This document shows positions 22,219-31,457 of a DNA stretch of 64,000 nucleotides, piece after piece. Under the pieces are notes generated by a model. That model ran no database searches. It was not told the origin of the DNA and saw only the letters and a list, made by a program, of their open reading frames with translations. The stretch is from Epithemia pelagica (taxonomy: Eukaryota > Bacillariophyta > Bacillariophyceae > Surirellales > Surirellaceae). The stretch is taken from the NCBI GenBank assembly GCA_946965045.2, contig OX337238.1, forward strand, positions 806,001 through 870,000, given 5' to 3'. How positions within the stretch are numbered: position 1 is the stretch's first letter; the number at the start of each line of letters is the position of its first letter. Both the position numbers and the translations under genes were made by a program.

Positions 22219-22505
22219 ATGTCTGGTCAAGATCGCAGTCGCAGTGGCGGAACCCGGTAAGCCACACAATACCATGCCATTGACCCATATCTTTGCGTTG
22301 CAGTGGACTCGTTCCTCACTCCAGTGGTTCTTTTTCCTTTCACAACAGAGGATTCGGCTCGCCTCGTCCCATGCCTTCCAATTCATCCTACAACTCCAGG
22401 CCCTCCAGTGGGAAAGGTCCCGGAAATGCCGGTGGTTGGCCTTCCACGACGGGCAAGCCCAGTGGAGGCAACCGTTCGAATAACCCTCCCCGTAAGCAAA
22501 AGTAG
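22219..22505 (+). CDS. G family copy G1: Gly/Ser/Pro-rich small protein
   Basis: Predicted exons are 22219-22256 and 22304-22505, with a 47-base GT-AG intron (GTAAGC, TTGCAG). The join keeps frame and gives 79 residues. Exon 1 encodes MSGQDRSRSGGTR. Exon 2 ends with the family tail: GKGPGNAGGWPSTTGKPSGG then NRSNNPPRKQK. The protein is hydrophilic and very basic at the end, with no membrane helix. An alternative acceptor at 22348 also keeps frame (64 residues), but the one chosen aligns better with G2. No known domain is recognised. The conserved tail across four copies is the reason to believe in the gene. Confidence 0.65.
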
Positions 22506-23048
22506 TCAAGCGTTTAAAAGCGGAAGGATCTAAGACATGACCAAAAGCTTGCTGAAAATCATGCGGTCCAGACCACCGCCTCTCCTCCTCCATCCCCTTG
22601 CACCCATTACCATACGCAGAGAGTCGCTCGAGTTGTTCCAAAAGTGCGACGCCAGGATGTTTTGGGCATGCTTTCGGCTCGTCCATCGTCACATTTCAAC
22701 CACAGGACAGAAATGAACAGTGCCCTTGACGGCGATTTTCACTGCTACGCCAAACCATTTCTTAGGATGGCTAGTGTTCCTTTCGTCCATCATAGAGAGA
22801 GTTTTCAAGCATCCGATGGATGGATTCCCATTGACCGTTGTGTCGTCATTGGAATCCCTATCGATTTCACCGAAAATTCCGATGGAAGCTCCAAAGTTTA
22901 CCGCAACCTCTGATTGGATCTCCAAAGTTTTACCAGTAACTCTGATTGGAGCTCCAAAGTTCACCGCACAAAAAGTCCAACTCCTCCTCTTCAACATACT
23001 TGGTTTTCATTGAGAGAGAAAGACACTCGTCGGAATCTCAAAGTGACC
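22506..23048. other. Spacer with 32-base repeats
   Basis: No gene is supported. Apparent frames on both strands arise from the short repeat at 22876-22970, described separately. Confidence 0.45.
22876..22970. repeat. Three imperfect ~32-base tandem units
   Basis: Units around CTCTGATTGGAGCTCCAAAG start near 22876, 22908 and 22940. The last ends with GTTCACCGCAC, a word that recurs upstream of CC copies B, C and E. Confidence 0.75.
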
Positions 23049-23392
23049 ATGTTTGCTCCCATTCGTAAGCGCCTTCTCGTTGCCAATCGCACTGTTGGGA
23101 CTCGTCGGTAAGACACCAGCAACTCCTGTAAGAATGTCGATTTTCAGTGGTACCATTGTCTTGGTTCTCACCCCAATCATGCTTGGGATTTTGGCACAAA
23201 CACAGAGGACTCCACTCGTGCCGTCCCATTCGAAACAAGGATTCCAACCAACCCAAACCTCAGGAACAGCAGCAGCAAGGTGGTGGAAAAGGCAAAGGAA
23301 AAGGTCCCGGAACTGCCGGCGGCTGGCCCTCCACGACGGGCAAGCCCAGTGGTGGCAATCGTTCGAATAATCCACCCCGAAAGGACAAGTAA
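23049..23392 (+). CDS. G family copy G2: Gly/Gln-rich small protein
   Basis: Predicted exons are 23049-23107 and 23206-23392, with a 98-base GT-AG intron (GTAAGA, ACACAG) in the same phase as in G1. The joined product has 81 residues: MFAPIRKRLLVANRTVGTRR, a middle with NQPKPQEQQQQGGGKGKGKG, and the family tail GTAGGWPSTTGKPSGG then NRSNNPPRKDK. Exon 2 is closest to G1 at the DNA level over its last 90 bases. The basic N-terminus could be a mitochondrial presequence. The function is unknown. Confidence 0.62.
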
Positions 23393-24433
23393 AAGAAGTT
23401 ACCATGAGATGTCGAGTCGAATGCGTGAATGATGCGAGTCGAGTGCTTGGCTGTTGTTGTTGCAGCAATCTCAACGAGTGGATGGATAGAATGGAACGTA
23501 ATTCTTATAGCATCATGAAATAGACAGGCACGAGTTCCTATTCATGCTGCATGCGCAGCTCGTTGGATTGATCTCTCCATGCCGCCATCTTATCTCCTTG
23601 CCGCTCGGTCCATCCATTCTCGAAGAGGGGGGAACGTCCAAAGACGACAAAAAGTATCTTCCATGTATCAGTTAGAAAGTAGCCTTTGGGTACTGTGAAA
23701 GGTATATTAAAATATACGCCCTAGCGAAAAGATCCAGAAAATGTTCGATACAAAAAGATCCCTAATCTCGTAAGAGAAAACGAGCAGCGATGAAGTCATC
23801 TTTTGGATATCGTAGAATCTCTGGAAGGGATCTCCGTTTCGTTTCAGTTTTGCCATGACAGGAATCGAAACCATCCGGACCTTCCGTAGCCAACCAGAAC
23901 CAGACTGAGTGGTGGTCAGCACGACTTTTAGTCATTCGCAGGGATTGCTGTGCAGATCACCTTAGACTCCTCTTCTGGTCCTGAAGTTCCACGAGGCTCC
24001 GCAACATACAAGCGATGTCGTCAGATGCACAACAGTCCCCACTCCAGAGAAATCAGGACATGGATATGATATTATGATGATGTGGCCTTTGCCCGAAAGG
24101 GAGCATTCGAATTTGGCGGCAGGACGGAAGAATCAAGTGGTCGCGTTTTTGCTTGAACAAGCGATCTGGTTCACCGCAAAGTTTGGGTCTCCTGTCGTCA
24201 TTACCGATCCAAGTTCACCGCAAAGTCTGAGGGTCTCGTACCGTAACCAGCACAGAAAGGCTCCAAGAAACCACTTGTGGGTTGGTGTGATTCCTCGTAT
24301 TAGTTGGTAGTTCTGTAACAAGCGAAACGAATTGTCTCATTCACTGGTGCATTGAACATCCCGGTTGAAGAGTGTAGTTCCTATCCACAAGAGGGGTGGA
24401 TAACACAAAAGATTCAGTTCAGGCAACATCGAC
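23393..24433. other. Array spacer; upstream region of CC copy B
   Basis: No gene is seen. GTTCACCGCAAAGT occurs at 24169-24182 and again at 24213-24226. The stretch 24286-24433 is homologous to the N-terminal coding leader of copies C and E, but here the frame has three stops (TAG, TGA, TAA) and lacks the ATG. Confidence 0.55.
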
Positions 24434-24874
24434 ATGTCGGTGGATGAAACAGCCAAAGCCTTTGCCATTGTGGCTGACAAGCTCAAAGAATCCGAAAAGA
24501 CAATCGAGGTTGAGAAAAAATTGGACAACCTTACGCAAAGCTTGGGTGTAATTTCCAAGTCGCTGGATCAGTTGAAACAAACCAGTGCAGCTCAGTTGAA
24601 AGAGTCCAAACTCCAATTTGCGATGAACTACACCCAAAAAATTGAAGAACATTATTCTCGAGAATGTTCTAGCTCCGGCCGTTCTTGGATTACCAGGCAG
24701 TTTGTTGAGCGTACGTTGATGTCGTTTCGCCAGAATCGAGCTATCTGGCTTCGCAAAGGTATGAACGAGGACGACAGAAATGCCTTTAAGGACGCGCTTT
24801 ATTGGTATCTGGGTCACCCCCCTAATATACGATATGTTGATACGGAACAAAACTACGTCATTGAATACGCATAA
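24434..24874 (+). CDS. CC family copy B
   Basis: This 146-residue protein starts at ATG 24434 (MSVDETAKAFAIVADKLKES). It is the shortest intact member and gives the core of the family: an Ala/Lys/Glu-rich coiled coil (residues ~1-65, with LGVISKSLDQLKQTSAAQLK), then KLQFAMNYTQKI, and a C-terminal half with TLMSFRQNRAIWLRKGMNED, ALYWYLGHPP and an acidic/aromatic end (QNYVIEYA). No transmembrane segment is visible. The leader that precedes this point in copies C and E is destroyed by stops here, so B should start at this ATG. Function unknown. Confidence 0.75.
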   Translation: MSVDETAKAFAIVADKLKESEKTIEVEKKLDNLTQSLGVISKSLDQLKQTSAAQLKESKLQFAMNYTQKIEEHYSRECSSSGRSWITRQFVERTLMSFRQNRAIWLRKGMNEDDRNAFKDALYWYLGHPPNIRYVDTEQNYVIEYA

Positions 24875-25569
24875 CGTCCCATGTCCATTTAAGCCATACC
24901 AATGAAAGGACAAGATACCGCGGTGAATACTGAAGTTTTCCATTTTCGAACGGAAACAGACCAAAGTACATTGGTAGCCTTCAACATATAATTCTGTATC
25001 AAATCAATTTGGCAGCTCTAAACATCGGCATTCCCAGGTACGGTGTTGAGTTTCAGTATTCGATGTTCGAACTTTCGATTTGAAGGATGCGAATAGAATA
25101 TGTATATAGTATAGTTTGAAATCTCCAATCCTGATTAGCTTCCTTTTCAAAAGACTCCTTGGATATTCCGTCAGTTCTCCGTACTCAAGCCAATATGTTG
25201 CAAAATTGATATCATCATAGTCTACGGGTAACCCAACTGATGAACCTTGTGTCCAGTGATGTTTTCGTGACTGCATCTGTAAGTGTATGATACATGGGCA
25301 TGGCGGCTCGTGAGAGGGCCAACACTACTTTCTTGGGAGTGCCGAGATTTTGAGAAAGGACCAAAATCTGTTTGTGTACCCATTCCTGAGGATGTGAACG
25401 ACAAGGACCCTCACCCTCTCAAAAGTCAGGTCGTAGATCAAAGATCCAACCACCCTGTTTACAACAAGACCGCTTTCGTTCTTTGCACGTTTAGGAAATC
25501 CTGCATGGTTCCCTCCCCTTGCTTGCTTTTTTGTATTTCGGCGACTGAAGTAGTCGACCCACGATCACC
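24875..25569. other. Array spacer, duplicated in unit 2
   Basis: This stretch is non-coding. From about 25257 it matches the spacer between C and G4. GGTTCCCTCCCCTTGCTTGC followed by TTTTTTGTATTTC near 25508 resembles a 3' splice site and recurs before G4 and at the start of copy F. Confidence 0.6.
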
Positions 25570-25854
25570 ATGTTTGGTCAAGATTGCATTCCCCCGGTAA
25601 GTCACATACACTACCACCATGTGATGTGATCCGGATGCCCTGCGCTATACAATGGAATTACTCCTCTATCTCTTGTTTCTGTCTGGCCCTGCGCCGACCA
25701 GACAGTCCTCCAACAAACCCACAGCACGTCATCTGGTGGTGGGAAAGGTCAGGGAAATACTGGTGGTTGACCCTCCACCACGACGACGACGGGCAAGCCC
25801 AGTGGTGGCAACCGTTCCAATAACCCGCCTCGATTAAAGAGTCAATCCGGATAG
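25570..25854 (+). pseudogene. G family copy G3, broken by a stop codon
   Basis: ATG 25570 opens a first exon (MFGQDCIPP) followed by GTAAGT. The family tail is readable downstream (SSGGGKGQGNTGG, then PSTTTTGKPSGG, NRSNNPP), but the tryptophan codon of the other copies is TGA at 25768-25770. The exon 1 donor is also in a different phase from G1, G2 and G4. A small ACG expansion adds two threonines. I regard it as a pseudogene; its last exon would otherwise end at the TAG at 25852-25854. Confidence 0.7.
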
Positions 25855-26801
25855 AGAGGACGTAGGATATTCTTGAATTCTGTATATCTCAGGCTCCACT
25901 TGCCTTGCATTAAGCCTAGTTAGTTCAATGGTCTGCGAGGAAAGGCTTCTCACGCCTGTATCCATGGTATGTCGACTCTTCCATTTGTAGACAATCGTGC
26001 TCCGCAAACAAGACGGCTTTTCCGTCGTTCTGAAATTTGAAATCGAAACCATATAACTGCTAGGAAGTAGAATCTTGCTAGAACTTCAATAATATTAAAC
26101 TATACACCCTAGCATAAAGATACCATGATTATGGTCGACAAAGAAAGATACGCCCGGGGTATCTTTCCAAACACATTTCAAGAATGGCGTATTACACAGA
26201 AAAGAACAGCAGTCCGGAATACACAGAAAAGAGACGAGTCCGGAAGATCGCGAAATCTCTTATAGAAAGAGAGAAAAGGCAATAGGCGAAATGCGAAAAA
26301 GCTGGTTTTATTTGTCTGAATGGAAGAACTTGTTGTCGCCCGTCTCCTCGAAAGTGCCATGGACCACATCCAACAGCAGAATGAACTCTCTGTAATCCTC
26401 AAGCCTCTCCCCTAAATTGAAAGTCGATGTGTCGTGTTTTCAGGAAGAACTTGACACTAGCTTACTCGGGGAAGGTGCTCTCTTCTTCTTTCACATGAAT
26501 TCGTTCACATCAACGCAAAAGGGAACCATATCATCCTCGCATGGTCGTGTAAGCTTCACGACGCATACAATCAACGTCATGAGAGAGAGGGATATACAGC
26601 ATACAACAGTCCTCATTCAAGAGGAAGCAGCTCATGGATATGACGTGTGGCCTATGAGAGTCGGAAAAATCTGGTGGTCGCGTTTTTGCTTGAACTACCG
26701 ATCCGGTTCACCGCGAAGTCTGAGTATCTGAGTAGCATGCCGAATGCCGAGGGAACCAACAGCGTTCCTGCAACATAGCTCAAAAGCATTGTGGAGATAG
26801 A
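25855..26801. other. Array spacer
   Basis: No gene is supported. The final 170 bases match the region upstream of copy B, including a GTTCACCGCGAAGTCTGAG box at 26704, and so are candidate promoter DNA for copy C. Confidence 0.5.
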
Positions 26802-27401
26802 ATGATTGGTGTGATTCCCCGTACTGGGTGGCGATTCTGTACCAAGCGAAACCAATGGAGTCATTCACTGGTGCATCGACCGTCCCGATTGGAAAGTTTC
26901 CTTCCTATCCACAAATGGGGTGGACAGCACAACAGCTACAGTTCGGGAAAAATCGAAATGTCGATGGATGAAACAGCCAAAGCCTTTGCCATTTTGGCTG
27001 ACAAGCTCAAAGAATCCGAAAAGGCAATCGAGGTTGAGAAGAAATTGGAAGACATAACGCAAAGATTGGGTGTCATTTCCAAGTCGCTGGATCAGTTGGA
27101 ACAAGCCAGTGCCGCTGAGTTGAAAGAGTCCAAACTCCAATTTGCAATGAACTATTCCGATCACATCATCGCGCATTATCAACGAAACCGTCCTGGCAAC
27201 AACCGCTATTTTAGGATTTACACTGTACTTGTTCATGATACGTTGATGTCGTTTAGACAGAATCAAGGTATGTGGCTTCCTGAAGCTATGGACGAGAACG
27301 ACAGAAAAACCTATGCGGAGGCGCTTTTTTGGTATCTGGGTCATCGCCCCATTATACAATACAACGATGAAGAACAAAAATACGCCATTAGATACGCATA
27401 A
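26802..27401 (+). CDS. CC family copy C
   Basis: The longest frame starts at ATG 26802 and gives 199 residues; the equivalent of copy B's start is ATG 26958 (MSMDETAKAFAI). The 52-residue leader (MIGVIPRTGWRFCTKRNQWS, then HSLVHRPSRLESFLP) is basic, with Ser and aromatics and almost no acids, like a mitochondrial presequence, and is shared with copy E. The core is the family coiled coil, then LMSFRQNQGMWLPEAMDEND, ALFWYLGHRP and the end KYAIRYA. All coding features are intact. With B it forms the closest pair in the family. Confidence 0.75.
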   Translation: MIGVIPRTGWRFCTKRNQWSHSLVHRPSRLESFLPIHKWGGQHNSYSSGKIEMSMDETAKAFAILADKLKESEKAIEVEKKLEDITQRLGVISKSLDQLEQASAAELKESKLQFAMNYSDHIIAHYQRNRPGNNRYFRIYTVLVHDTLMSFRQNQGMWLPEAMDENDRKTYAEALFWYLGHRPIIQYNDEEQKYAIRYA

Positions 27402-28084
27402 CGTCCAATATCCATTATAGCCATATCGGTCAAAGCAAAAGACACCACTGTGAATATTTAAGTTGCCCATTTTCGATCCGGAAAGGACCAAAGTGAATCC
27501 GTAGCCGTCAACATAATTCTTGATCAAATCAATTCGTTTTGTCCCATTTCCACACCTTGTCAGCGCTGAATATCTGCATTCCAGGTACGCTGCTGAGTTC
27601 CGATATTCGCCACAGGGGCCTGTTTGAACTTTCCATTAAGGATGCGCATTGAAGAAGTGTAAAGCTTGAGATCTCCAATCCTGATTTGCTTCCGTTTCAA
27701 TCGACTCCTTGGGTATCGCGTCTGTTCTCCGTACTTAGGTCAAATATGGTGCAAAATTGATATCATCGTGGTCTCCGGGCCAGTGATGTTTTCGTGGTTG
27801 CAGCTGTAAGTGAATGATCCATGGGGGCTCGTGAGATGGCCAACACTACTTTCTTGGGAGTGCCGAGACTTTGATAAAGACCAAGATCTGTTTCCGTACC
27901 CATTCCTGAGGATACAAACGACAAAGACCCTCACCCTTCTCAAATGTCAGGTCGTAGATCAAAGATCCAACCACCCAGTTTAACCGCTTTCGTTCTTTGC
28001 ACGTTCTAATATATCATGCATGGTTCCCCTCCCTTGATTGTTTTTTTGTATTTCAGCGGCTGAAGGAATCGACCCACGATCACC
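27402..28084. other. Array spacer, duplicate of 24875-25569
   Basis: This stretch is non-coding. It contains the second copy of the CAACACTACTTTCTTGGGAG block and, near 28023, GGTTCCCCTCCCTTGATTG followed by TTTTTTTGTATTTCAG, a likely 3' splice site for a 5' untranslated intron of G4. Confidence 0.6.
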
Positions 28085-28370
28085 ATGGTTGGTCCAGATT
28101 GCATTCCCCGTGTTGAAAGCTGGTAAGTCACATGCAATACCACCATGTGATCTGGATGCGGTACAATGGAATTAATGCTCAATCGCTTGTTCGTCGTAGA
28201 GTATTTGGCCACCCGTCTCGCCCTGCGCCAATCAGACAGCACTCCAGCGAACCCACAGCACGTCACCTGGAGGTGGGAGAGGTCAGGGAAATGCTGGTGG
28301 TTGGCCCTCGATGACGGGCAAGCCAAGTGGTGGCAGTCGTTCCAAGAACGCATCCCTCAAGCAAAAGTAG
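28085..28370 (+). CDS. G family copy G4
   Basis: Exon 1 is 28085-28122 (38 bases, same length and phase as in G1), encoding MVGPDCIPRVES, followed by GTAAGT. The last exon ends at TAG 28368-28370 and encodes the family tail in an undamaged frame: SPGGGRGQGNAGGWPSMTGK, then PSGGSRSKNASLKQK. The acceptor is uncertain; CCACAG just before 28261 keeps frame, while others (after TCGTAG or TCAG) do not fit exon 1's phase. An intact Trp and stop suggest it can still be functional, unlike G3. Confidence 0.55.
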
Positions 28371-28706
28371 GCACGGCTGCTTGGTATATGGAACGAGAAA
28401 CGCGCCATCGTCCGTTTGCCGGGTGAATCAACTTAATTGCTGATATCGGTGCAGGCGCACGAAACGGGACCTAGAAATAGTTGGTCTTGATAGTACGGTG
28501 AGTATCCCGGAAAAAATCCACGATATCCTTCGGCTCATTGAGGAATCCAAAGAGAACATTTGTGGTTGCATCAATGTATCATATTTCATACATTGAGGAT
28601 CTCTGAAAAAGTTTGCTCTCTTCGCTAGAGACTAGTTGTTGTTGTTGTTGTGTCATCATGTTTGGTGCTATACCTTGTGTTATTTTCCTTTTCTGTTCCA
28701 GCCGCT
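28371..28706. other. Spacer and 5' region of copy D
   Basis: The stretch holds a GTT microsatellite (near 28636-28650) and, at 28684-28701, a pyrimidine tract ending in CTGTTCCAG that looks like a 3' splice site immediately before the ATG of copy D. Confidence 0.4.
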
Positions 28707-29270
28707 ATGAATGGTCGCATTTGCCGGCTCAGCAGTTTCGAGCACATTGCGTCGATGTTTCGCTTCGTGCTGGCAAGAAAGACGGACAATCCCAGCAATC
28801 CACCCCAACGAAGAAGCAGAAAAAGAAGGTCTCTGGAGGAGAAACCACCAAAGCCTTTGCCATTGTGGCCGACAAAGCTCAAGGAATCCGAGAAACCAGT
28901 TCAGTATAACAAAACGTTGGACAAAATAGCCCAACAGCTGGGCGTGATTTCCAAGTCGCTGGATAGATTGAAGCAAGACAGTGCCGCCGAATTGAAAGAA
29001 ATCAAGCTCCAATTTGCCATGGACTACACCGAAGATATTGCCCGGCATTTTTCTCGACACTCCCATCGTGCCTTCTATTATCGTCTGAACCAAGATTCTG
29101 TTAAGGAAACTTTGATGTTGTTTCGACAGAATGGAGGTTACTGGCTCCCCGAACCTATGGACGAGCACGACAGAAAAGCCTATGCGGACGCGCTTTTTTG
29201 GTATCTGGGTCATCGCCCCAGAATACGATATGATGATGAAGAAGAGAAATACTTCATTAGCTACGAATAA
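28707..29270 (+). CDS. CC family copy D, N-terminal part frameshifted
   Basis: From ATG 28707 the frame runs 187 residues: a presequence-like start (MNGRICRLSSFEHIASMFRF), a basic Pro-rich stretch, then the family core from LKESEKPVQ onward with LGVISKSLDRLKQ, LMLFRQNGGYWLPEPMDEHD, ALFWYLGHRP and the end KYFISYE. The DNA just upstream of the core still encodes ETTKAFAIVADK, the start of the family domain, but in another frame; one extra A in the run at 28874-28876 explains the shift. So D either uses the new N-terminus or is decaying. A preceding splice-like CTGTTCCAG favours the ATG at 28707. Confidence 0.6.
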   Translation: MNGRICRLSSFEHIASMFRFVLARKTDNPSNPPQRRSRKRRSLEEKPPKPLPLWPTKLKESEKPVQYNKTLDKIAQQLGVISKSLDRLKQDSAAELKEIKLQFAMDYTEDIARHFSRHSHRAFYYRLNQDSVKETLMLFRQNGGYWLPEPMDEHDRKAYADALFWYLGHRPRIRYDDEEEKYFISYE

Positions 29271-29774
29271 GTTTTCAGGTACATTATAGTCGGTTCCGAG
29301 TATTGAAGATTTCCGTTTTCGTTCCGGAAAGGAGTAAATTGATTTCATTTCACATATCCGTTTGCTTCATTTTGTCAATTTCTTCCTTCCCCTCTTTGGG
29401 GTAAAATCAGCAGCATCCAATAGTCGTCCTCCAAAGGTTGCGAAAGGTCGTCGGTTGCCTTTGAAGCTCTTCTCGGATGACCATGGGTACACTCATCCGT
29501 CCTGGTGAATCCTTTGCTTAAAAGGCTTTGAACAATGCTTTGTACACCTTGTCAGCTCGAAAACTCTGCATTTCCAGGTTCGCTGTCAAGTTTCAGACGG
29601 ATGCGAATACGAAAAATGTATAAAATCTCCCGTCCTGGTTTGCTTCTTTTTGAGGGGTAGGCGATATTGGTCACGTTTACAACTCAAACAACCGATCGAG
29701 TTCACCGCAAAGTCTGAGTCGCCTGTCGTGTCATCCACAAATCCCACAAAGTCCAAAGCATTGCGGAGACAGAA
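29271..29774. other. Array spacer
   Basis: No gene is seen. Near 29700 the box GAGTTCACCGCAAAGTCTGAG recurs, about 75 bases upstream of copy E. Confidence 0.45.
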
Positions 29775-30338
29775 ATGATTGGTGTGATTCCCCGCACTGC
29801 TTGGCAGTTCTGTACCAAGCGAAACCAATGGTCTCATTCGCTGGTGCATCGAATCTCTCGAATGGAGACTTTACTTCCTGTCCATAGAAATTTTGGTGAA
29901 AATTACAACTCGGTGGACGAAACAGCCAAGGCCGTTGCTGCTGTGGCAGACAAGCTCAAAGGATCAGAAAAGACAATCGAGTGTGACAAGAAGTTGGACA
30001 ACATTATCCAAAAGTTGGATGCCATTTCCAATGAAGTGAAACAAGCCAGCGCCGCCGAGTTGAAAGCATCCAGACTTCAATTTGCCATGCGTTATACCGA
30101 ACATATTGCTCAATCGTTCTCTCTATGCGATGATAGCTACAGCTCTTATAACATGAACGAGGACTCGGTTGAATGTTTATTGCTGACCTTTCGACAGGGT
30201 CGAGGTTACTTTCTCCCCGAAGAAATTGAGGTAGAGGCGTGTGAAGACTTTGCCAAGGTTCTTGAAGATTACATAGGCCATCGACCCGTCGTGGAATATG
30301 ATGATGAAGTTGGCTGCTTCTTCCTCAGGTACTACTAA
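29775..30338 (+). CDS. CC family copy E
   Basis: The gene starts at ATG 29775 and encodes 187 residues. The leader (MIGVIPRTAWQFCTKRNQWS, then HSLVHRISRMETLLP) is nearly identical to that of copy C, and the conserved core begins at VDETAKAVAAVADKLKGSEK without its own ATG, so translation must begin in the leader. The coiled coil is four residues shorter (LDAISNEVKQASAAELK). The C-terminal half is the most changed among close copies: LLLTFRQGRGYFLPEEIEVE, VLEDYIGHRPVVEYDDE, ending GCFFLRYY. No accompanying G gene follows. Function unknown. Confidence 0.72.
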   Translation: MIGVIPRTAWQFCTKRNQWSHSLVHRISRMETLLPVHRNFGENYNSVDETAKAVAAVADKLKGSEKTIECDKKLDNIIQKLDAISNEVKQASAAELKASRLQFAMRYTEHIAQSFSLCDDSYSSYNMNEDSVECLLLTFRQGRGYFLPEEIEVEACEDFAKVLEDYIGHRPVVEYDDEVGCFFLRYY

Positions 30339-30496
30339 TAGCACACCATGTGCGTGCACAAATTAAGAGCAACGGAAATTTTCAATCCATGTGGACACGC
30401 ATCTAAACAAACCCTTCTTCTAGCGTGCAGTTACCCTTCCTTGGGCGGACGATTTGTAGAACCATGGACCACCCGATTGTTTCCCGAAGAAAAAAA

Positions 30497-31021
30497 TCAG
30501 AACCCCGTCAGACCCTTTCCTTGCGCCATGGCCCGTTCGGATAAATCCGACAGTTCCTGGGGATAAGCCGCAATAAGACGATTGGATTCCCGTAGTAGCG
30601 TCCATCCTTCCTTGGCATGTGGGAAGAGCTTTTGGTGAATGGCCTTGTCCAGGAAGGCAGTTTCATGCATGTAGAGTCCAGCGCGGCTGAAGCATTCGCA
30701 GCATTCCGCTTCGCTAAGCACGTGTTTGTTTTTCAAATCAGAGTACCGTTGATGACCCTTTTCCACGTTTTCAAGAATCAGTTTATGGTTGTCCGTCATT
30801 TGAAATTCCCCGTGCTTGATGCTGGTGTACAGAGGTTCGTGTTCATCTTCACCGGACGGTAATTTCCCAGGCATTTGCGAACGCTGCAACAACGAACTTG
30901 AAGAAGTTGGGCCCAATGACGATGTTGTCGGCGCGCCAGCAAGATTGTTGGTAGAGCTGGAATCCTTGTTGGTTGAGATACCGCGTGACAAATGCGTAGA
31001 CCGTTGATCATGGGATTCCAT
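30497..31021 (-). CDS. Uncharacterised protein, 174 residues
   Basis: The frame runs from ATG 31021 to the stop at 30497. The N-terminal ~60 residues are Ser/Thr-rich and disordered. The remainder is a compact, mostly helical region (NHKLILENVEKGHQRYSDLK, then HVLSEAECCECFSRAGLYMH, ending SDLSERAMAQGKGL) with a CCEC cysteine cluster. It lies tail to tail with CC copy E and head to head with copy F, sharing a 436-base divergent promoter with F. I do not recognise the family. Confidence 0.6.
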   Translation of the reverse strand: MESHDQRSTHLSRGISTNKDSSSTNNLAGAPTTSSLGPTSSSSLLQRSQMPGKLPSGEDEHEPLYTSIKHGEFQMTDNHKLILENVEKGHQRYSDLKNKHVLSEAECCECFSRAGLYMHETAFLDKAIHQKLFPHAKEGWTLLRESNRLIAAYPQELSDLSERAMAQGKGLTGF

Positions 31022-31161
31022 CGTTGTCGATGAAGTTAAGATTGAGGTCGTACTGGAGGACGAAATTTGCCATTAATCCCCGACTCTGGCGCCGCCGTCA
31101 CGGTCAAAACCACAAGACTGAACTCAATCAGAAATCAGAACCAAGGATGCTACTACGTCTA

Positions 31162-31194
31162 CGTCACGTCACGGACCACGGGCGTGACGTGACG
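31162..31194. promoter_or_regulatory. Perfect 12-base inverted repeat with TGACGT sites
   Basis: CGTCACGTCACG at 31162-31173 is the exact reverse complement of CGTGACGTGACG at 31183-31194, with a nine-base spacer. Each arm contains the bZIP/CRE half site TGACGT (or ACGTCA). TGACGT elements drive CO2- and cAMP-responsive transcription in diatoms (the CCRE of the PtCA1 promoter). The element lies between the divergent starts at 31021 and 31458, so it could control both genes. Function inferred. Confidence 0.6.
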
Positions 31195-31457
31195 CGCCGT
31201 CAAAAAGTGACGAAAGCACGGGCTACTGCGCGGAAAATATTCGCGGTTCGCGCGCGGAGCTCGTACGTTGAGTTTACCCGAAAATTTGGGGTAAGGTAAA
31301 CAGGATCTTTCGCACCCCGTTGTCGTGCCCACGTCACCACACCAAAGATACCTTATACCTCCCACCATCCATCATACGCACTTATAAAACAAAAAACATC
31401 AAACCATACTACTTTCTAGACTTGTCTGGTCCATTCTACTGATCGTTTGACGAAATC

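Larger units (their letters stand above)
24060..28600. repeat. Tandem ~2.5 kb segmental duplication (two units)
   Basis: Unit 1 (about 24060-26600) carries CC copy B and pseudogene G3; unit 2 (about 26630-28600) carries CC copy C and G4. Homology is not limited to genes: the non-coding block from about 25257 to 25490 matches 27780-28010 almost base for base, including a CAACACTACTTTCTTGGGAG block, at an offset of about 2523. Upstream boxes (GTGGTCGCGTTTTTGCTTGA at 24142 and 26675) match too. Boundaries are approximate. Confidence 0.85.

Noticed and set aside
22876-22997. Minus-strand repeat-containing ORF (VNFGA-like repeats)
   Set aside because: It is produced by the 32-base tandem repeat read in one frame, with no support outside the repeat.
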